64,000 bases of DNA from NCBI GenBank assembly GCA_937871435.1, contig CALMQM010000122.1, forward strand, positions 1-64,000, read 5' to 3'. The notes under the pieces are model-generated. The model saw only the letters and a program-made list of their open reading frames with translations. It did not search any database and had not been told where the DNA came from. Numbering within the stretch: position 1 is the first letter of the stretch; each line of letters starts with the position of its first letter. Below, one piece after another: positions 7,174-15,205 of this stretch. Source of the DNA: an uncultured Bacteroidota bacterium. GTDB lineage: Bacteria; Bacteroidota; Bacteroidia; AKYH767-A; 2013-40CM-41-45. The translations under genes and the position numbers were made by a program.

Positions 7174-8547
7174 ATGAAAAAATTAATCCTGCTCTTCCTG
7201 TCGGCATACATGGTTTCTGTTGCATCAGCACAGAACAGCGACAGCGCGATGATTCGAAAAATTTATTCTGAAATTCTTGTCAACGGAAAGGCCTATACCT
7301 GGTTGCGAGGACTGTCGGTAGATATCGGTGGTCGTTTATCGGGATCGCAGGAAGCCGAGAAGGCGGTGCAATATGCCGAGCGTTGCATGAAGCAGGCCGG
7401 TGCGGATTCCGTGTGGCTGCAGGAAACATGGGTGCCTCATTGGGTGCGTGGCATGAAAGAATCGGGTAAAATTATCGACGCAAAAAAAAATGCGCAGGAT
7501 GTTCCTGTGACGGCGTTGGGAGGTTCTGTAGCTACGCCGGAACAGGGAATTACTGCACCTGTTGTGGAGGTGCATGACTTCGACGAATTGAAAAGGATGG
7601 GCAGAGAAAAGATAGAAGGCAAAATTGTTTTTTACAATCATCCTTTTGATGAAACGATGATCAACACTTTTGAAGCGTACGGCGAAGCGGCGGAGTACCG
7701 TTGGTCTGGTCCAAGTGAAGCAGCAAAGTATGGCGCAATAGCAACGATCTGCCGGTCGATGACAAATGCGACGGATGACTTTCCGCATACGGGCGCGATG
7801 GGATATGCAGATTCTCTTCCCAAACTTCCCTGTGCGGCGATCAGTACCAACGGCGCGGATTTGTTGAGCAGAGTATTGAGATCAAATCCTTCGACACAAT
7901 TTTTTCTCAAGCTGAATTGTGAGAAGCTCGATAGTGTGTTGTCGCATAATGTGATCGGAGAAATCCGCGGGACGGAACATCCGGAAGAAATTATTTTGAT
8001 CGGGGGACATTTGGATTCATGGGAAACAGGAAAAGGTGCGCATGATGACGGAGCAGGAGTGGTGCAGGCGATGGAAATTCTGCGCGTATTCAAAGCTCTC
8101 GGAATTCGACCAAAGAGAACGATAAGAGCTGTCGCTTTTATGAATGAAGAGAATGGATTGAAGGGTGGGAAAAAATATGCTGAGGTGGCAGCTCTCAATA
8201 AGGAAAAACATATCGTTGCGATTGAAAGTGATGCGGGAGGAAGTACTCCGTATGGATTCGGACTGGATATGAAAGCGGATAAAAAAGCAAAGATTAAAAG
8301 CTGGGCTCCATTGTTTCTTCCCTACCTGATCTGGAATTACGATGAGGAACACGGTGGTTCGGATATCGGTCCTTTGAAACGTTCTCAGGAAACTCCGTTG
8401 ATCGGATTGGTTGTCGATTCACAGCGCTACTTTGATTACCATCATGCGGCTTCTGATACCTTCGATAAAGTAAATAAACGGGAACTCAATCTGGGTGCGG
8501 CGGCGATGGCTTCGATGGCGTACTTGCTCAGTATGTACGGGCTTTGA
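7174..8547 (+). CDS. M28 family zinc metallopeptidase (carboxypeptidase Q-like)
   Basis: An exported aminopeptidase or carboxypeptidase of 457 residues. A signal peptide covers residues 1-19 (MKKLILLFLSAYMVSVASA). A PA-like insert (~110-230) precedes the M28 catalytic domain. Metal ligands are visible: H in GGHLDSWETG, D in HDDGAGVVQ, the catalytic E and ligand E in NEENGLKGG, D in ESDAGG and H in DYHHAASDTFDKV. The arrangement resembles plasma glutamate carboxypeptidase. Probably periplasmic. 63 bases after lspA, so it could be co-transcribed. Substrate unknown. Confidence 0.92.
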   Translation: MKKLILLFLSAYMVSVASAQNSDSAMIRKIYSEILVNGKAYTWLRGLSVDIGGRLSGSQEAEKAVQYAERCMKQAGADSVWLQETWVPHWVRGMKESGKIIDAKKNAQDVPVTALGGSVATPEQGITAPVVEVHDFDELKRMGREKIEGKIVFYNHPFDETMINTFEAYGEAAEYRWSGPSEAAKYGAIATICRSMTNATDDFPHTGAMGYADSLPKLPCAAISTNGADLLSRVLRSNPSTQFFLKLNCEKLDSVLSHNVIGEIRGTEHPEEIILIGGHLDSWETGKGAHDDGAGVVQAMEILRVFKALGIRPKRTIRAVAFMNEENGLKGGKKYAEVAALNKEKHIVAIESDAGGSTPYGFGLDMKADKKAKIKSWAPLFLPYLIWNYDEEHGGSDIGPLKRSQETPLIGLVVDSQRYFDYHHAASDTFDKVNKRELNLGAAAMASMAYLLSMYGL

Positions 8548-8551
8548 TTTT

Positions 8552-8572
8552 TTTCGCGCAAAGGACGCAAAG
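8552..8572 (+). repeat. CGCAAAG element, half copy
   Basis: TTTCGCGCAAAGGACGCAAAG is one arm of the CGCAAAG family with one of three heptamers deleted. It fills most of the 30-base gap between the convergent M28 and SGNH-hydrolase stop codons, beginning 4 bases after the first stop. Confidence 0.75.
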
Positions 8573-8577
8573 CTTTT

Positions 8578-9828
8578 TTATTGCAGGATCAGTTTTTTCG
8601 AAAATTTATTTCCGGATTGATCGGAAAATGAAAGGAGATAAATTCCTTTTTCAAATTTTCTTGTATCAATATTCAGTGATGAATTTTCTTTTAGCGTAAT
8701 TGATTCTATTACTTTTCCCTGTAGAGTCATCACTTTTAAATTCAGCTGATCTGAAAAAATATTTTTCTGCAAAGAAACTGACACCTGATCAGTGGAAGGA
8801 TTCGGATAAATTTTCAGGAATTGATTTAAAATATTTTCGTCTATTCCAATCGAGGAGATGTGGATTGTTTGTGTTACTGAATCACAGCGACAGACATCGC
8901 AGGCGACGTGGGTGATGGTGAAATCTCCGCCGGTTCCGAAATCGTGTATTGGATTGAAAGTGTTCCCTCCGAAACTCCAGCTGTGTTGTATTGAATATAT
9001 ACTATCCGAAAGAAATGAAACTGTAGTTCCATTGGTCGTAAAACTGAATGTTGCATTGGCTTCGTATTTACCAATGTTCCATGTCAATAAGCTGTCGAGC
9101 ACCGTATGCGCGGCAACATCCTGCAGATATGCAGCAACATTGCCTGTGAGTTGCGATATGAAAGTGTTTCCTACAGGATTTCTTTTAAATAAAGTCGCGT
9201 AAAATGTACAGGCTGCAAGATAGGAGCCCGCAAGACTCGGATGACTCTGATCGGCATTGTACAATTCAAGGGTGCTGTCAATCGCGATTGAATGTTGAAA
9301 CGCGATTCCGACAGGAGCAACACGGGCATGATTTTGTTCGCCCATTAACAAATAACTTTCGCGGAGGCGTTCCTGCATTCCCGCATAGGTACACACCGGA
9401 GGGTAGAACGCGCAATTACTTGCATCTCCGTATTTTCTTCCCCAGGTCATGTAGAAAACTGTTTGAGTACATGGATTGTTGTGATGAATGAGACTATCGA
9501 GTTTCATTGCATATGGCAGTACTTCCACAGCTACCTGTTGGGGATCAAAAGAAGGGCGCTGACTTTGTTCCTGCAACACCACAAAATCCCAGTCTTGTGC
9601 GTTGATCTTCGCAATAGCAGCAGGATCGGTGCTGTGTGATTCAAAAGTGTATCCGCCCGGAGTATAGGAATCAAACACAATTGTATCACCATCAGCCAGG
9701 GCAAGACGGTAAATTATATCAGGCAGATTATTTACGGCTGTATAACTGTTGCCAAGAAAGAGAATTTTCTTTTGTGCAATTGCCTGAAGGCTTATTGTGC
9801 ATGCAAGAGCAAGAAGTATTTTTTTCAT
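8578..9828 (-). CDS. T9SS-exported SGNH/GDSL hydrolase
   Basis: A secreted esterase-like protein of 416 residues from the chosen ATG, which starts a clean signal peptide (MKKILLALACTISLQAIAQ). An upstream in-frame start at 9891 would overlap uvrC and spoil the signal. SGNH block I is FLGNSYTAVNNL (catalytic Ser) and the Asp-His block is DQSHPSLAGSYLAA. A PKD-like domain follows (~260-320), then a type A T9SS sorting domain starting IYPNPSTDQVSV and ending KKLILQ. It should be moved over the outer membrane and anchored or released. Substrate unknown. Divergent from uvrC, with only 13 bases between the starts. Confidence 0.88.
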   Translation of the reverse strand: MKKILLALACTISLQAIAQKKILFLGNSYTAVNNLPDIIYRLALADGDTIVFDSYTPGGYTFESHSTDPAAIAKINAQDWDFVVLQEQSQRPSFDPQQVAVEVLPYAMKLDSLIHHNNPCTQTVFYMTWGRKYGDASNCAFYPPVCTYAGMQERLRESYLLMGEQNHARVAPVGIAFQHSIAIDSTLELYNADQSHPSLAGSYLAACTFYATLFKRNPVGNTFISQLTGNVAAYLQDVAAHTVLDSLLTWNIGKYEANATFSFTTNGTTVSFLSDSIYSIQHSWSFGGNTFNPIHDFGTGGDFTITHVACDVCRCDSVTQTIHISSIGIDENILNQFLKIYPNPSTDQVSVSLQKNIFSDQLNLKVMTLQGKVIESITLKENSSLNIDTRKFEKGIYLLSFSDQSGNKFSKKLILQ

Positions 9829-9841
9829 GAATTGATAATGG

Positions 9842-11707
9842 ATGGACGAAAATAAGATTTCTTTACGAACTTTACAGGACTTTATCAGCAAGTCAAACCT
9901 ACCAGTGAAGGAGCATATTCAGGATCTATTATCCGGGCTTGAAGACAGACCCGGAGTGTACCAGTTCTATGACAAGGACGGGATGTTGCTCTATGTGGGT
10001 AAGGCCAAATCGCTGAAAAAAAGGGTCAGTTCTTATTTTCAAAAAGAACATCACGACAGCGGTAAGACGACGGTGCTTGTTCGCAAGATCGCCGATATCA
10101 AAACGCTTGTTGTGGATACGGAACTGGATGCATTGTTGCTCGAGAACAGTCTGATCAAAAAGCATCAGCCGAGGTACAATGTGAGTCTGAAAGACGACAA
10201 GACTTATCCGTGGATCTGTATAAAGAACGAACGCTTTCCGCGTGTTTTTATTACACGCAAAATGATCAAAGACGGATCGGAATATTTCGGTCCGTTCACT
10301 CCGGTGAAAATTATTCACACGTTGCTGGAGCTCACTTCTCAATTGTACAAACTCCGTAACTGTACATTGATTTTATCAGAAGAAAATATCGCGAAGAAAA
10401 AATTCAAAGTATGTCTGGAATATCATATCGGGAATTGCAAAGGTCCTTGTGAAGGTCTGCAATCGCAGGAGGATTACGATCAGAATATTAAGGACATTCG
10501 GCAAATTCTGAAAGGTAATATCAATACGGTGATCCAGCATTTGAAATTGTTGATGGCGAATTATTCGGAGAAATTTGAATTTGAAGAAGCACAGGGGGTG
10601 AAGGAAAAAATTGAATTGCTGGAACGTTTCAAATCAAAATCTGTGGTGGTGAATCCTTCTATTCACAATACCGATGTGTATTCTATACTCACGGATGAAG
10701 ATGCGGCCTATGTGAATTTTCTCCGCATCATGAATGGTTCCATTATTCAGGGACATACAATAGAGCTCAGGAAAAAACTGGAAGAGGGTCAGGAAGAATT
10801 ATTGGAAATGGCTATAGCGGATATGCGCTCCCGTTTTCAAAGCGATGCGAAGGAAATTATCATTCCTTTTCCATTGAGTCTGGAAATGGATGGAGTTACA
10901 TTTACTGTTCCGAAGATCGGTGATAAGAAACACCTGTTGTTGTTGTCGGAGACCAATGTGAAGAACTACATCCGTGAAAAGCAATTGCAACTTGAGAAAC
11001 AAAATCCGGAGAACAAGACCAATCGTTTGCTGGAGCAGATGCAAAAAGATTTACGACTGACAGAGTTGCCGAGAAGAATTGAATGTTTCGATAACTCAAA
11101 TATTCAGGGTGCATATCCGGTGGCAGCGATGAGTGTGTTCATTAATGGAAAACCGGCGAAGAAGGAATACAGACATTTCAATATTAAAACAGTGGAAGGT
11201 CCGGACGATTTTGCTTCGATGGAAGAAGTAATTTTCCGTCGGTACAAAAGAATGCTTGACGAAGCACAGGAGTTACCACAGCTCATCGTGATCGATGGAG
11301 GAAAAGGACAACTCAGTTCCGCGATGACAAGTCTGGAGAAGCTTGGATTACGCGGGAAAGTTGCCGTGATCGGGATAGCCAAAAGACTGGAAGAAATATT
11401 TTACCCCGGAGATACCGCTCCATTGTACATAGACAAGAAGAGTGAAACCCTGAGAATAATACAGCAGTTACGTGATGAGGTGCATCGTTTCGGAATTACA
11501 CATCACCGGAAGAGAAGAGAAAAGGGAACTGTCAAAACAGAACTTTCTGAAATCAAAGGTATCGGAGAAGCCACTGCCCAAGCATTGCTGATTCATTTCA
11601 AATCTGTCAAACGAATTAAAGAAGCGACGCTGGAGGACCTGGAAGCAATAGTGGGTAAATCAAGAGCTGAAAAAGTTCTGGCGCACTTCAATAAAAGCAC
11701 CCCATAA
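9842..11707 (+). CDS. uvrC: Excinuclease ABC subunit C
   Basis: The nuclease subunit that makes both incisions in nucleotide excision repair. 621 residues, full length. Domains: N-terminal GIY-YIG nuclease (~32-110; GVYQFYDKDGMLLYVGKAKS, catalytic Glu in DALLLENSLIK), a Cys-containing segment (CLEYHIGNCKGPCEG), a UVR motif (FEFEEAQGVKEKIELLERF), the RNase H-like domain (CFDNSNIQGAYPVAAMSVF, VIDGGKGQLSSA, HRFGITHHRKRR) and C-terminal HhH (IKGIGEATAQALLIHF). The start is the first ATG; no later Met precedes the nuclease. Its stop is followed with no gap by a CGCAAAG element. Confidence 0.97.
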   Translation: MDENKISLRTLQDFISKSNLPVKEHIQDLLSGLEDRPGVYQFYDKDGMLLYVGKAKSLKKRVSSYFQKEHHDSGKTTVLVRKIADIKTLVVDTELDALLLENSLIKKHQPRYNVSLKDDKTYPWICIKNERFPRVFITRKMIKDGSEYFGPFTPVKIIHTLLELTSQLYKLRNCTLILSEENIAKKKFKVCLEYHIGNCKGPCEGLQSQEDYDQNIKDIRQILKGNINTVIQHLKLLMANYSEKFEFEEAQGVKEKIELLERFKSKSVVVNPSIHNTDVYSILTDEDAAYVNFLRIMNGSIIQGHTIELRKKLEEGQEELLEMAIADMRSRFQSDAKEIIIPFPLSLEMDGVTFTVPKIGDKKHLLLLSETNVKNYIREKQLQLEKQNPENKTNRLLEQMQKDLRLTELPRRIECFDNSNIQGAYPVAAMSVFINGKPAKKEYRHFNIKTVEGPDDFASMEEVIFRRYKRMLDEAQELPQLIVIDGGKGQLSSAMTSLEKLGLRGKVAVIGIAKRLEEIFYPGDTAPLYIDKKSETLRIIQQLRDEVHRFGITHHRKRREKGTVKTELSEIKGIGEATAQALLIHFKSVKRIKEATLEDLEAIVGKSRAEKVLAHFNKSTP

Positions 11708-11753
11708 CTTTGCGCCCTCTGCGCCTTTGCGCGAAATATTTTCTCGCAAAGAC
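11708..11753. repeat. CGCAAAG element, inside-out pair
   Basis: The left arm (11708-11736) is the reverse complement of the 29-base arm seen at 12761, with 27 of 29 positions equal. A decayed second arm (11741-11753) follows after TATT. Here the TTTCG tips meet in the middle, opposite to the copy at 1765. The element exactly fills the gap between the convergent uvrC and gpsA stop codons, so it may serve as a two-way terminator. Confidence 0.8.
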
Positions 11754-12752
11754 TTAATTTAGTTGGTCGGATAGCAACTTCATCTCGATTCGCGGCGAGA
11801 TTTTTTCGTAAACCACATGGTACACAGCTGTCATGATCGGCATGTGTACATTGTATCTTTTATTAATTTCGTAAATACATTTGGTCGCGTAATATCCTTC
11901 AGCGATCATATTCATTTCGAGTTGCGCGAATTTTACGGAGTATCCTTTTCCGATCATCGTTCCGAACATTCTGTTGCGACTGAAGGATGAGTAGGCAGTT
12001 ACGAGCAAATCCCCGAGGTAAGCGGAGCCGTTAATATCGCGACTGACAGGATGAACGGTGTCGACAAAGCGTTTGATTTCCTGGATCGCGTTGGAGATGA
12101 GTACAGCCTGGAAGTTATCTCCGTAACCGACGCCATGACAAATACCACTCGCGATTGCGATGACATTTTTCAATACCGCGGAATATTCGGTGCCATAAAT
12201 ATCATCGCTGACGGTAGTTTTGATATAACGGCAGGAGAGAATGGATGCAAGTACCTGAGCATTGGCGGTGTCCTGCGAAGCAATGGTGAGGTAGGACAAT
12301 CGTTCCATGGCAACTTCTTCAGCATGGCATGGTCCGGTGATAACACCAATTTTATCGATTGGAATTTTGTAATGATGATGCAAAAAATCTCCGACAATCA
12401 TCAGGTCGTCAGGAATGATTCCCTTGATGGCGGAGAAAACGATTTTATTTTTGAAGTCTTCCGGTTTGATTTTTTCCAGCGCCGGTTTCAGGAATGCCGA
12501 GGGAACAGCGAGGATAATGATATCTGAAGAGCTGACAACATGCGCGAGACTACTGCTGACTTTTACTTTGTGCAGGTCGATGGCGACATCGCTTAGGTAA
12601 TGCGGGTTGTGTTGGTATTTGTTGATGAAGTCTGCTGTTTCGGTGCTGCGGACCCACCAGTGTATGGTGTCTACATTGTTGGATGCGATTTTCACGAGAG
12701 CCGTAGCCCAGCTCCCGCCGCCGATAATGGATATGGTTGGTTTGGTAGACAT
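11754..12752 (-). CDS. gpsA: Glycerol-3-phosphate dehydrogenase [NAD(P)+]
   Basis: Reduces dihydroxyacetone phosphate to sn-glycerol 3-phosphate for phospholipid synthesis. 332 residues from MSTKPTISIIGGGSWATALV, whose GGGSWA is the Rossmann nucleotide-binding loop. Other motifs are SAIKGI, ITGPCHAEEVA and the substrate/catalytic segment LKNVIAIASGICHGVGYGDN with its Lys. The reading frame extends six codons upstream (TTG at 12770), but these codons come from the adjacent CGCAAAG arm. Downstream of the GxxExxY gene on the same strand. Confidence 0.95.
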   Translation of the reverse strand: MSTKPTISIIGGGSWATALVKIASNNVDTIHWWVRSTETADFINKYQHNPHYLSDVAIDLHKVKVSSSLAHVVSSSDIIILAVPSAFLKPALEKIKPEDFKNKIVFSAIKGIIPDDLMIVGDFLHHHYKIPIDKIGVITGPCHAEEVAMERLSYLTIASQDTANAQVLASILSCRYIKTTVSDDIYGTEYSAVLKNVIAIASGICHGVGYGDNFQAVLISNAIQEIKRFVDTVHPVSRDINGSAYLGDLLVTAYSSFSRNRMFGTMIGKGYSVKFAQLEMNMIAEGYYATKCIYEINKRYNVHMPIMTAVYHVVYEKISPRIEMKLLSDQLN

Positions 12753-12760
12753 CGAATTTA

Positions 12761-13207
12761 TTTCGCGCAAAGGCGCAAAGGACGCAAAGATTTATAGTTT
12801 ATTTACAAGACGCACAATACCTTCTTTTACAAGATTCACGTTGAAGTTAACAAGTAAACCTAATTTAATTTTTGTCATTTTCAAATATGTCAATAATTGT
12901 TTGTGATGAACAGGAGCAATGGTGTCAACGGATTTTAATTCAATAATTACTTTATTCATGACGATGAAGTCTGCTCTGAATCCCTGGTCGAGTGTTACCT
13001 CATCATATTTGACGATAATTCCTTGTTGGCGAAGAAAAGGGATCCCCATTTTTGTTAATTCATAAGCGATAGCTTCTTCATACACAGATTCAAGCAATCC
13101 CGGTCCAAGTATTTTATGTACTTTAATGAATATACCAATTAAGACTTTCGACAGTTCATTTTCATCCATCTTTTTTTGCTTTGCGTTCTTTGCGACTTTG
13201 CGCGAAA
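12761..13207 (-). mobile_element. GxxExxY nuclease gene bounded by CGCAAAG inverted repeats
   Basis: A 447-base unit. Left end 12761-12789 and right end 13179-13207 are inverted copies of a 29-base arm, 27 of 29 equal. Each arm reads TTTCG followed by three CGCAAAG heptamers spaced by 1 and 2 bases. The only gene inside is the GxxExxY protein, whose stop is 2 bases from the left arm and whose ATG is 9 bases from the right arm. The same arms without a gene occur at 1765-1828. I see no obvious target-site duplication. Calling it mobile is inference from structure. Confidence 0.55.
12792..13169 (-). CDS. GxxExxY protein, PD-(D/E)xK nuclease family (PDDEXK_3)
   Basis: 125 residues from MDENELSKVLIGIFIKVHKI. 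The family signature G-x2-E-x3-Y is present as GPGLLESVYEEAI. The nuclease-like core follows: Asp in FRADFIVMNK, then IELKSV (E-x-K), then a Gln helix HHKQLLTYLK and KLGLLVNFN. These fit the PD-(D/E)xK fold, so metal-dependent DNA or RNA cleavage is expected but not proven for the family. The open frame continues 15 codons upstream to 13214 (FVSRKVAKNAK), but that part is translated from the CGCAAAG arm. Enclosed by inverted repeats between gpsA and an M28 gene. Confidence 0.9.
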   Translation of the reverse strand: MDENELSKVLIGIFIKVHKILGPGLLESVYEEAIAYELTKMGIPFLRQQGIIVKYDEVTLDQGFRADFIVMNKVIIELKSVDTIAPVHHKQLLTYLKMTKIKLGLLVNFNVNLVKEGIVRLVNKL

Positions 13208-13256
13208 CAAACAAAGGCTAAAAAAAAGAAAATCGCAATCTCGAAAAAGCGGTCTT

Positions 13257-14948
13257 TTAAAATGTGATGTCCTTGATGATTTCCTGGTTGTGGCGTAGGA
13301 CTTTGACTTTGGTGGTTTCGCCTTTGCTGAATTTACTGAGCGCCTTCATGTAAGTCATCATGTCCAGCACTTTTATGTCTCCCAATTGAATTACAATATC
13401 ACCGGGCATCAATCCGGCTTTGGATGCGGGTCTGTCTTCAGTCACTCCATCTATTCGCATACCCTCTCCTTCGAAAGCGTAATCGGGAACAACACCAAGA
13501 GTCACTTTGAATTTTGGCGCGTCTTCATTTTGATCATCCTTGGTTTTTGTGAACGCTAATTTTCCGCCATTGTCTGTGAGACGTAACACATTTTCAATCA
13601 TATGAATGATGGATAATTCTCCGTCGTAATTGATCAGATTTTCATCGTCGCTCGGCTTGTGGTAGTCCTGATGTGAGCCGCTGAAAAAGTGAAGCACAGG
13701 AATATTCTGCAAATAAAAAGAAGTGTGGTCACTTGGACCGACACCTGATTCTGTTTGTTTGATTTTGATATTGTCTACGGAAATAGAATCCATCAGTGTT
13801 TTCCAGCGCGGAGAAGTTCCGGTACCATTGATGAGCAATGTTTTTTCATCCGGTTTCAATCTGCCGACCATATCCATATTGATCATGTAATTAATTTTAG
13901 ACAACTCCATGGTCGGATGTTTCACATAGTAGTTGGAACCTAACAATCCTTTCTCTTCTCCGGAATAAGCCATGAAGAGATAATTATTGTTTTTCAGGTT
14001 CGAAATTTTCAGATACCGTGCAAGTTCGATGAGCGCCGCAATTCCGCTGGCATTGTCATCGGCACCATTGTGAATGGCCGGTTCACCACGGTAGAGAGAA
14101 CCTTCTGCTCCATAGCCGAGGTGATCATAGTGTGCGCCAATGACGATAGTATTTGCTGCACCATTGTCGATATAACCCAAAATGTTATGACCTGTCTTTT
14201 CAATTTTTTCTACATCTACACCGGCTGTACAATTTGTGATTACACTGTCTTTGAGCAATTCAGCAGCTTTTCCTTTTGCAAAGAGAACCGGAATACTTAC
14301 AGGCGTTGTGCGCATTTTCCAGTTGGCTTTTGGATTGTCCTGCGTTGTATCTGAATTGATGAAGATTACTGCTGTAGCTCCGCGTTGAATGGCGAGGTCG
14401 AGTTTTTTTCTTAGATCAGCCCAGTCACCAAATTTTCCATGAGGAGTATTTCCATCCGGTGTTCCGCTTTCCATCACGAAAATTTTCTTCGCGATATTGG
14501 CTTTACCGAAATAATCATCCTGCTTTAATGCCGGATCACTGATTCCATACCCAAGGCGAGTGATATAGCCTGTGATGATAGCATTGGAAGAATACGGCAG
14601 AGGGTAAAAATCATCGTTCACTTTGAAGATGTGATTGTTGACGATCAACTGTGTGCTGCTTCCGATTTTTGCTCCGTCAACAAAAGGGAAGGCCTGTAAA
14701 TATCCATCAGTACCTTTTGCCTGAAGTCCGAGTGACTTGAATTGTTTTTTTATATAGTCAGATGCTTTTGTTTCACCAGTACTTCCTGCTTCGCGTCCTT
14801 CGAATACATCCGAAGCAAGGGTGGAGATATGAGTTTTAAGTTTTGCTTTCGTTTCAGTATCGGTCAGGGGAACGACTTTGGTCCCTGCACAGGAAAAGAG
14901 AAGTATAGATAAACAGCAGGGGAGAGCAAATCTCAGGATGGTTCTCAT
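13257..14948 (-). CDS. M28 family peptidase lipoprotein with PA and PDZ domains
   Basis: 563 residues. A lipoprotein signal with lipobox LLFSCAGT places Cys at residue 20, so it is probably outer-membrane or periplasmic. A PA-type domain (~100-235) precedes the M28 catalytic domain with ligands in GAHYDHLGYG, NGADDNASG, YSGEEKGLLG, NMDMVGRL and GSHQDYHKPSDD. A C-terminal PDZ domain (~475-563; GMRIDGVTEDRPASKAGLMP) likely recruits substrates. Unrelated in detail to the M28 enzyme at 7174. Preceded by an exact -7 box. Confidence 0.92.
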   Translation of the reverse strand: MRTILRFALPCCLSILLFSCAGTKVVPLTDTETKAKLKTHISTLASDVFEGREAGSTGETKASDYIKKQFKSLGLQAKGTDGYLQAFPFVDGAKIGSSTQLIVNNHIFKVNDDFYPLPYSSNAIITGYITRLGYGISDPALKQDDYFGKANIAKKIFVMESGTPDGNTPHGKFGDWADLRKKLDLAIQRGATAVIFINSDTTQDNPKANWKMRTTPVSIPVLFAKGKAAELLKDSVITNCTAGVDVEKIEKTGHNILGYIDNGAANTIVIGAHYDHLGYGAEGSLYRGEPAIHNGADDNASGIAALIELARYLKISNLKNNNYLFMAYSGEEKGLLGSNYYVKHPTMELSKINYMINMDMVGRLKPDEKTLLINGTGTSPRWKTLMDSISVDNIKIKQTESGVGPSDHTSFYLQNIPVLHFFSGSHQDYHKPSDDENLINYDGELSIIHMIENVLRLTDNGGKLAFTKTKDDQNEDAPKFKVTLGVVPDYAFEGEGMRIDGVTEDRPASKAGLMPGDIVIQLGDIKVLDMMTYMKALSKFSKGETTKVKVLRHNQEIIKDITF

Positions 14949-14967
14949 GACTCGGAATTTTATCCTT

Positions 14968-14975
14968 CAAAGATA
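14968..14975 (-). promoter_or_regulatory. -7 box before the M28-PDZ gene
   Basis: On the minus strand TATCTTTG exactly fits TAnnTTTG, 19 bases before the ATG at 14948. A -33 element is not evident. Confidence 0.5.
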
Positions 14976-15205
14976 CACAGAAAAGAGATATCCCTTTGTC
15001 AGTCCTGCAAAGAATTGGCTGTCATTTATATTCATCGAATGTCCTGCTTACCAGGGACAAATTAATCCATGCGTTCTTAAATTGTATTAAGATCCTGATA
15101 CATCTTCAGTAAAATTTTCTTAAAGAATGTTTCCAGGAAATCGAGTTCGTAGCCAAATGGATTTTTCAAAAAAAATTTTATCTGAAAAATATTCTTGTAC
15201 AAAAA

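Noticed and set aside
12753-12770. Six extra N-terminal codons of gpsA (TTG at 12770)
   Set aside because: These codons derive from the CGCAAAG arm; MSTKPTISIIGGG at 12752 is the normal start of the Rossmann domain.
13170-13214. 15-residue N-terminal extension of the GxxExxY protein (FVSRKVAKNAK)
   Set aside because: Translated repeat arm, not part of the conserved fold; kept only as a clue to the repeat association.
14949-15205. 70-codon plus-strand frame running to 15090 in the gap before the WDG-repeat gene
   Set aside because: It starts inside the M28 gene's antisense, has mixed low-complexity sequence and no domain; the gap looks non-coding.
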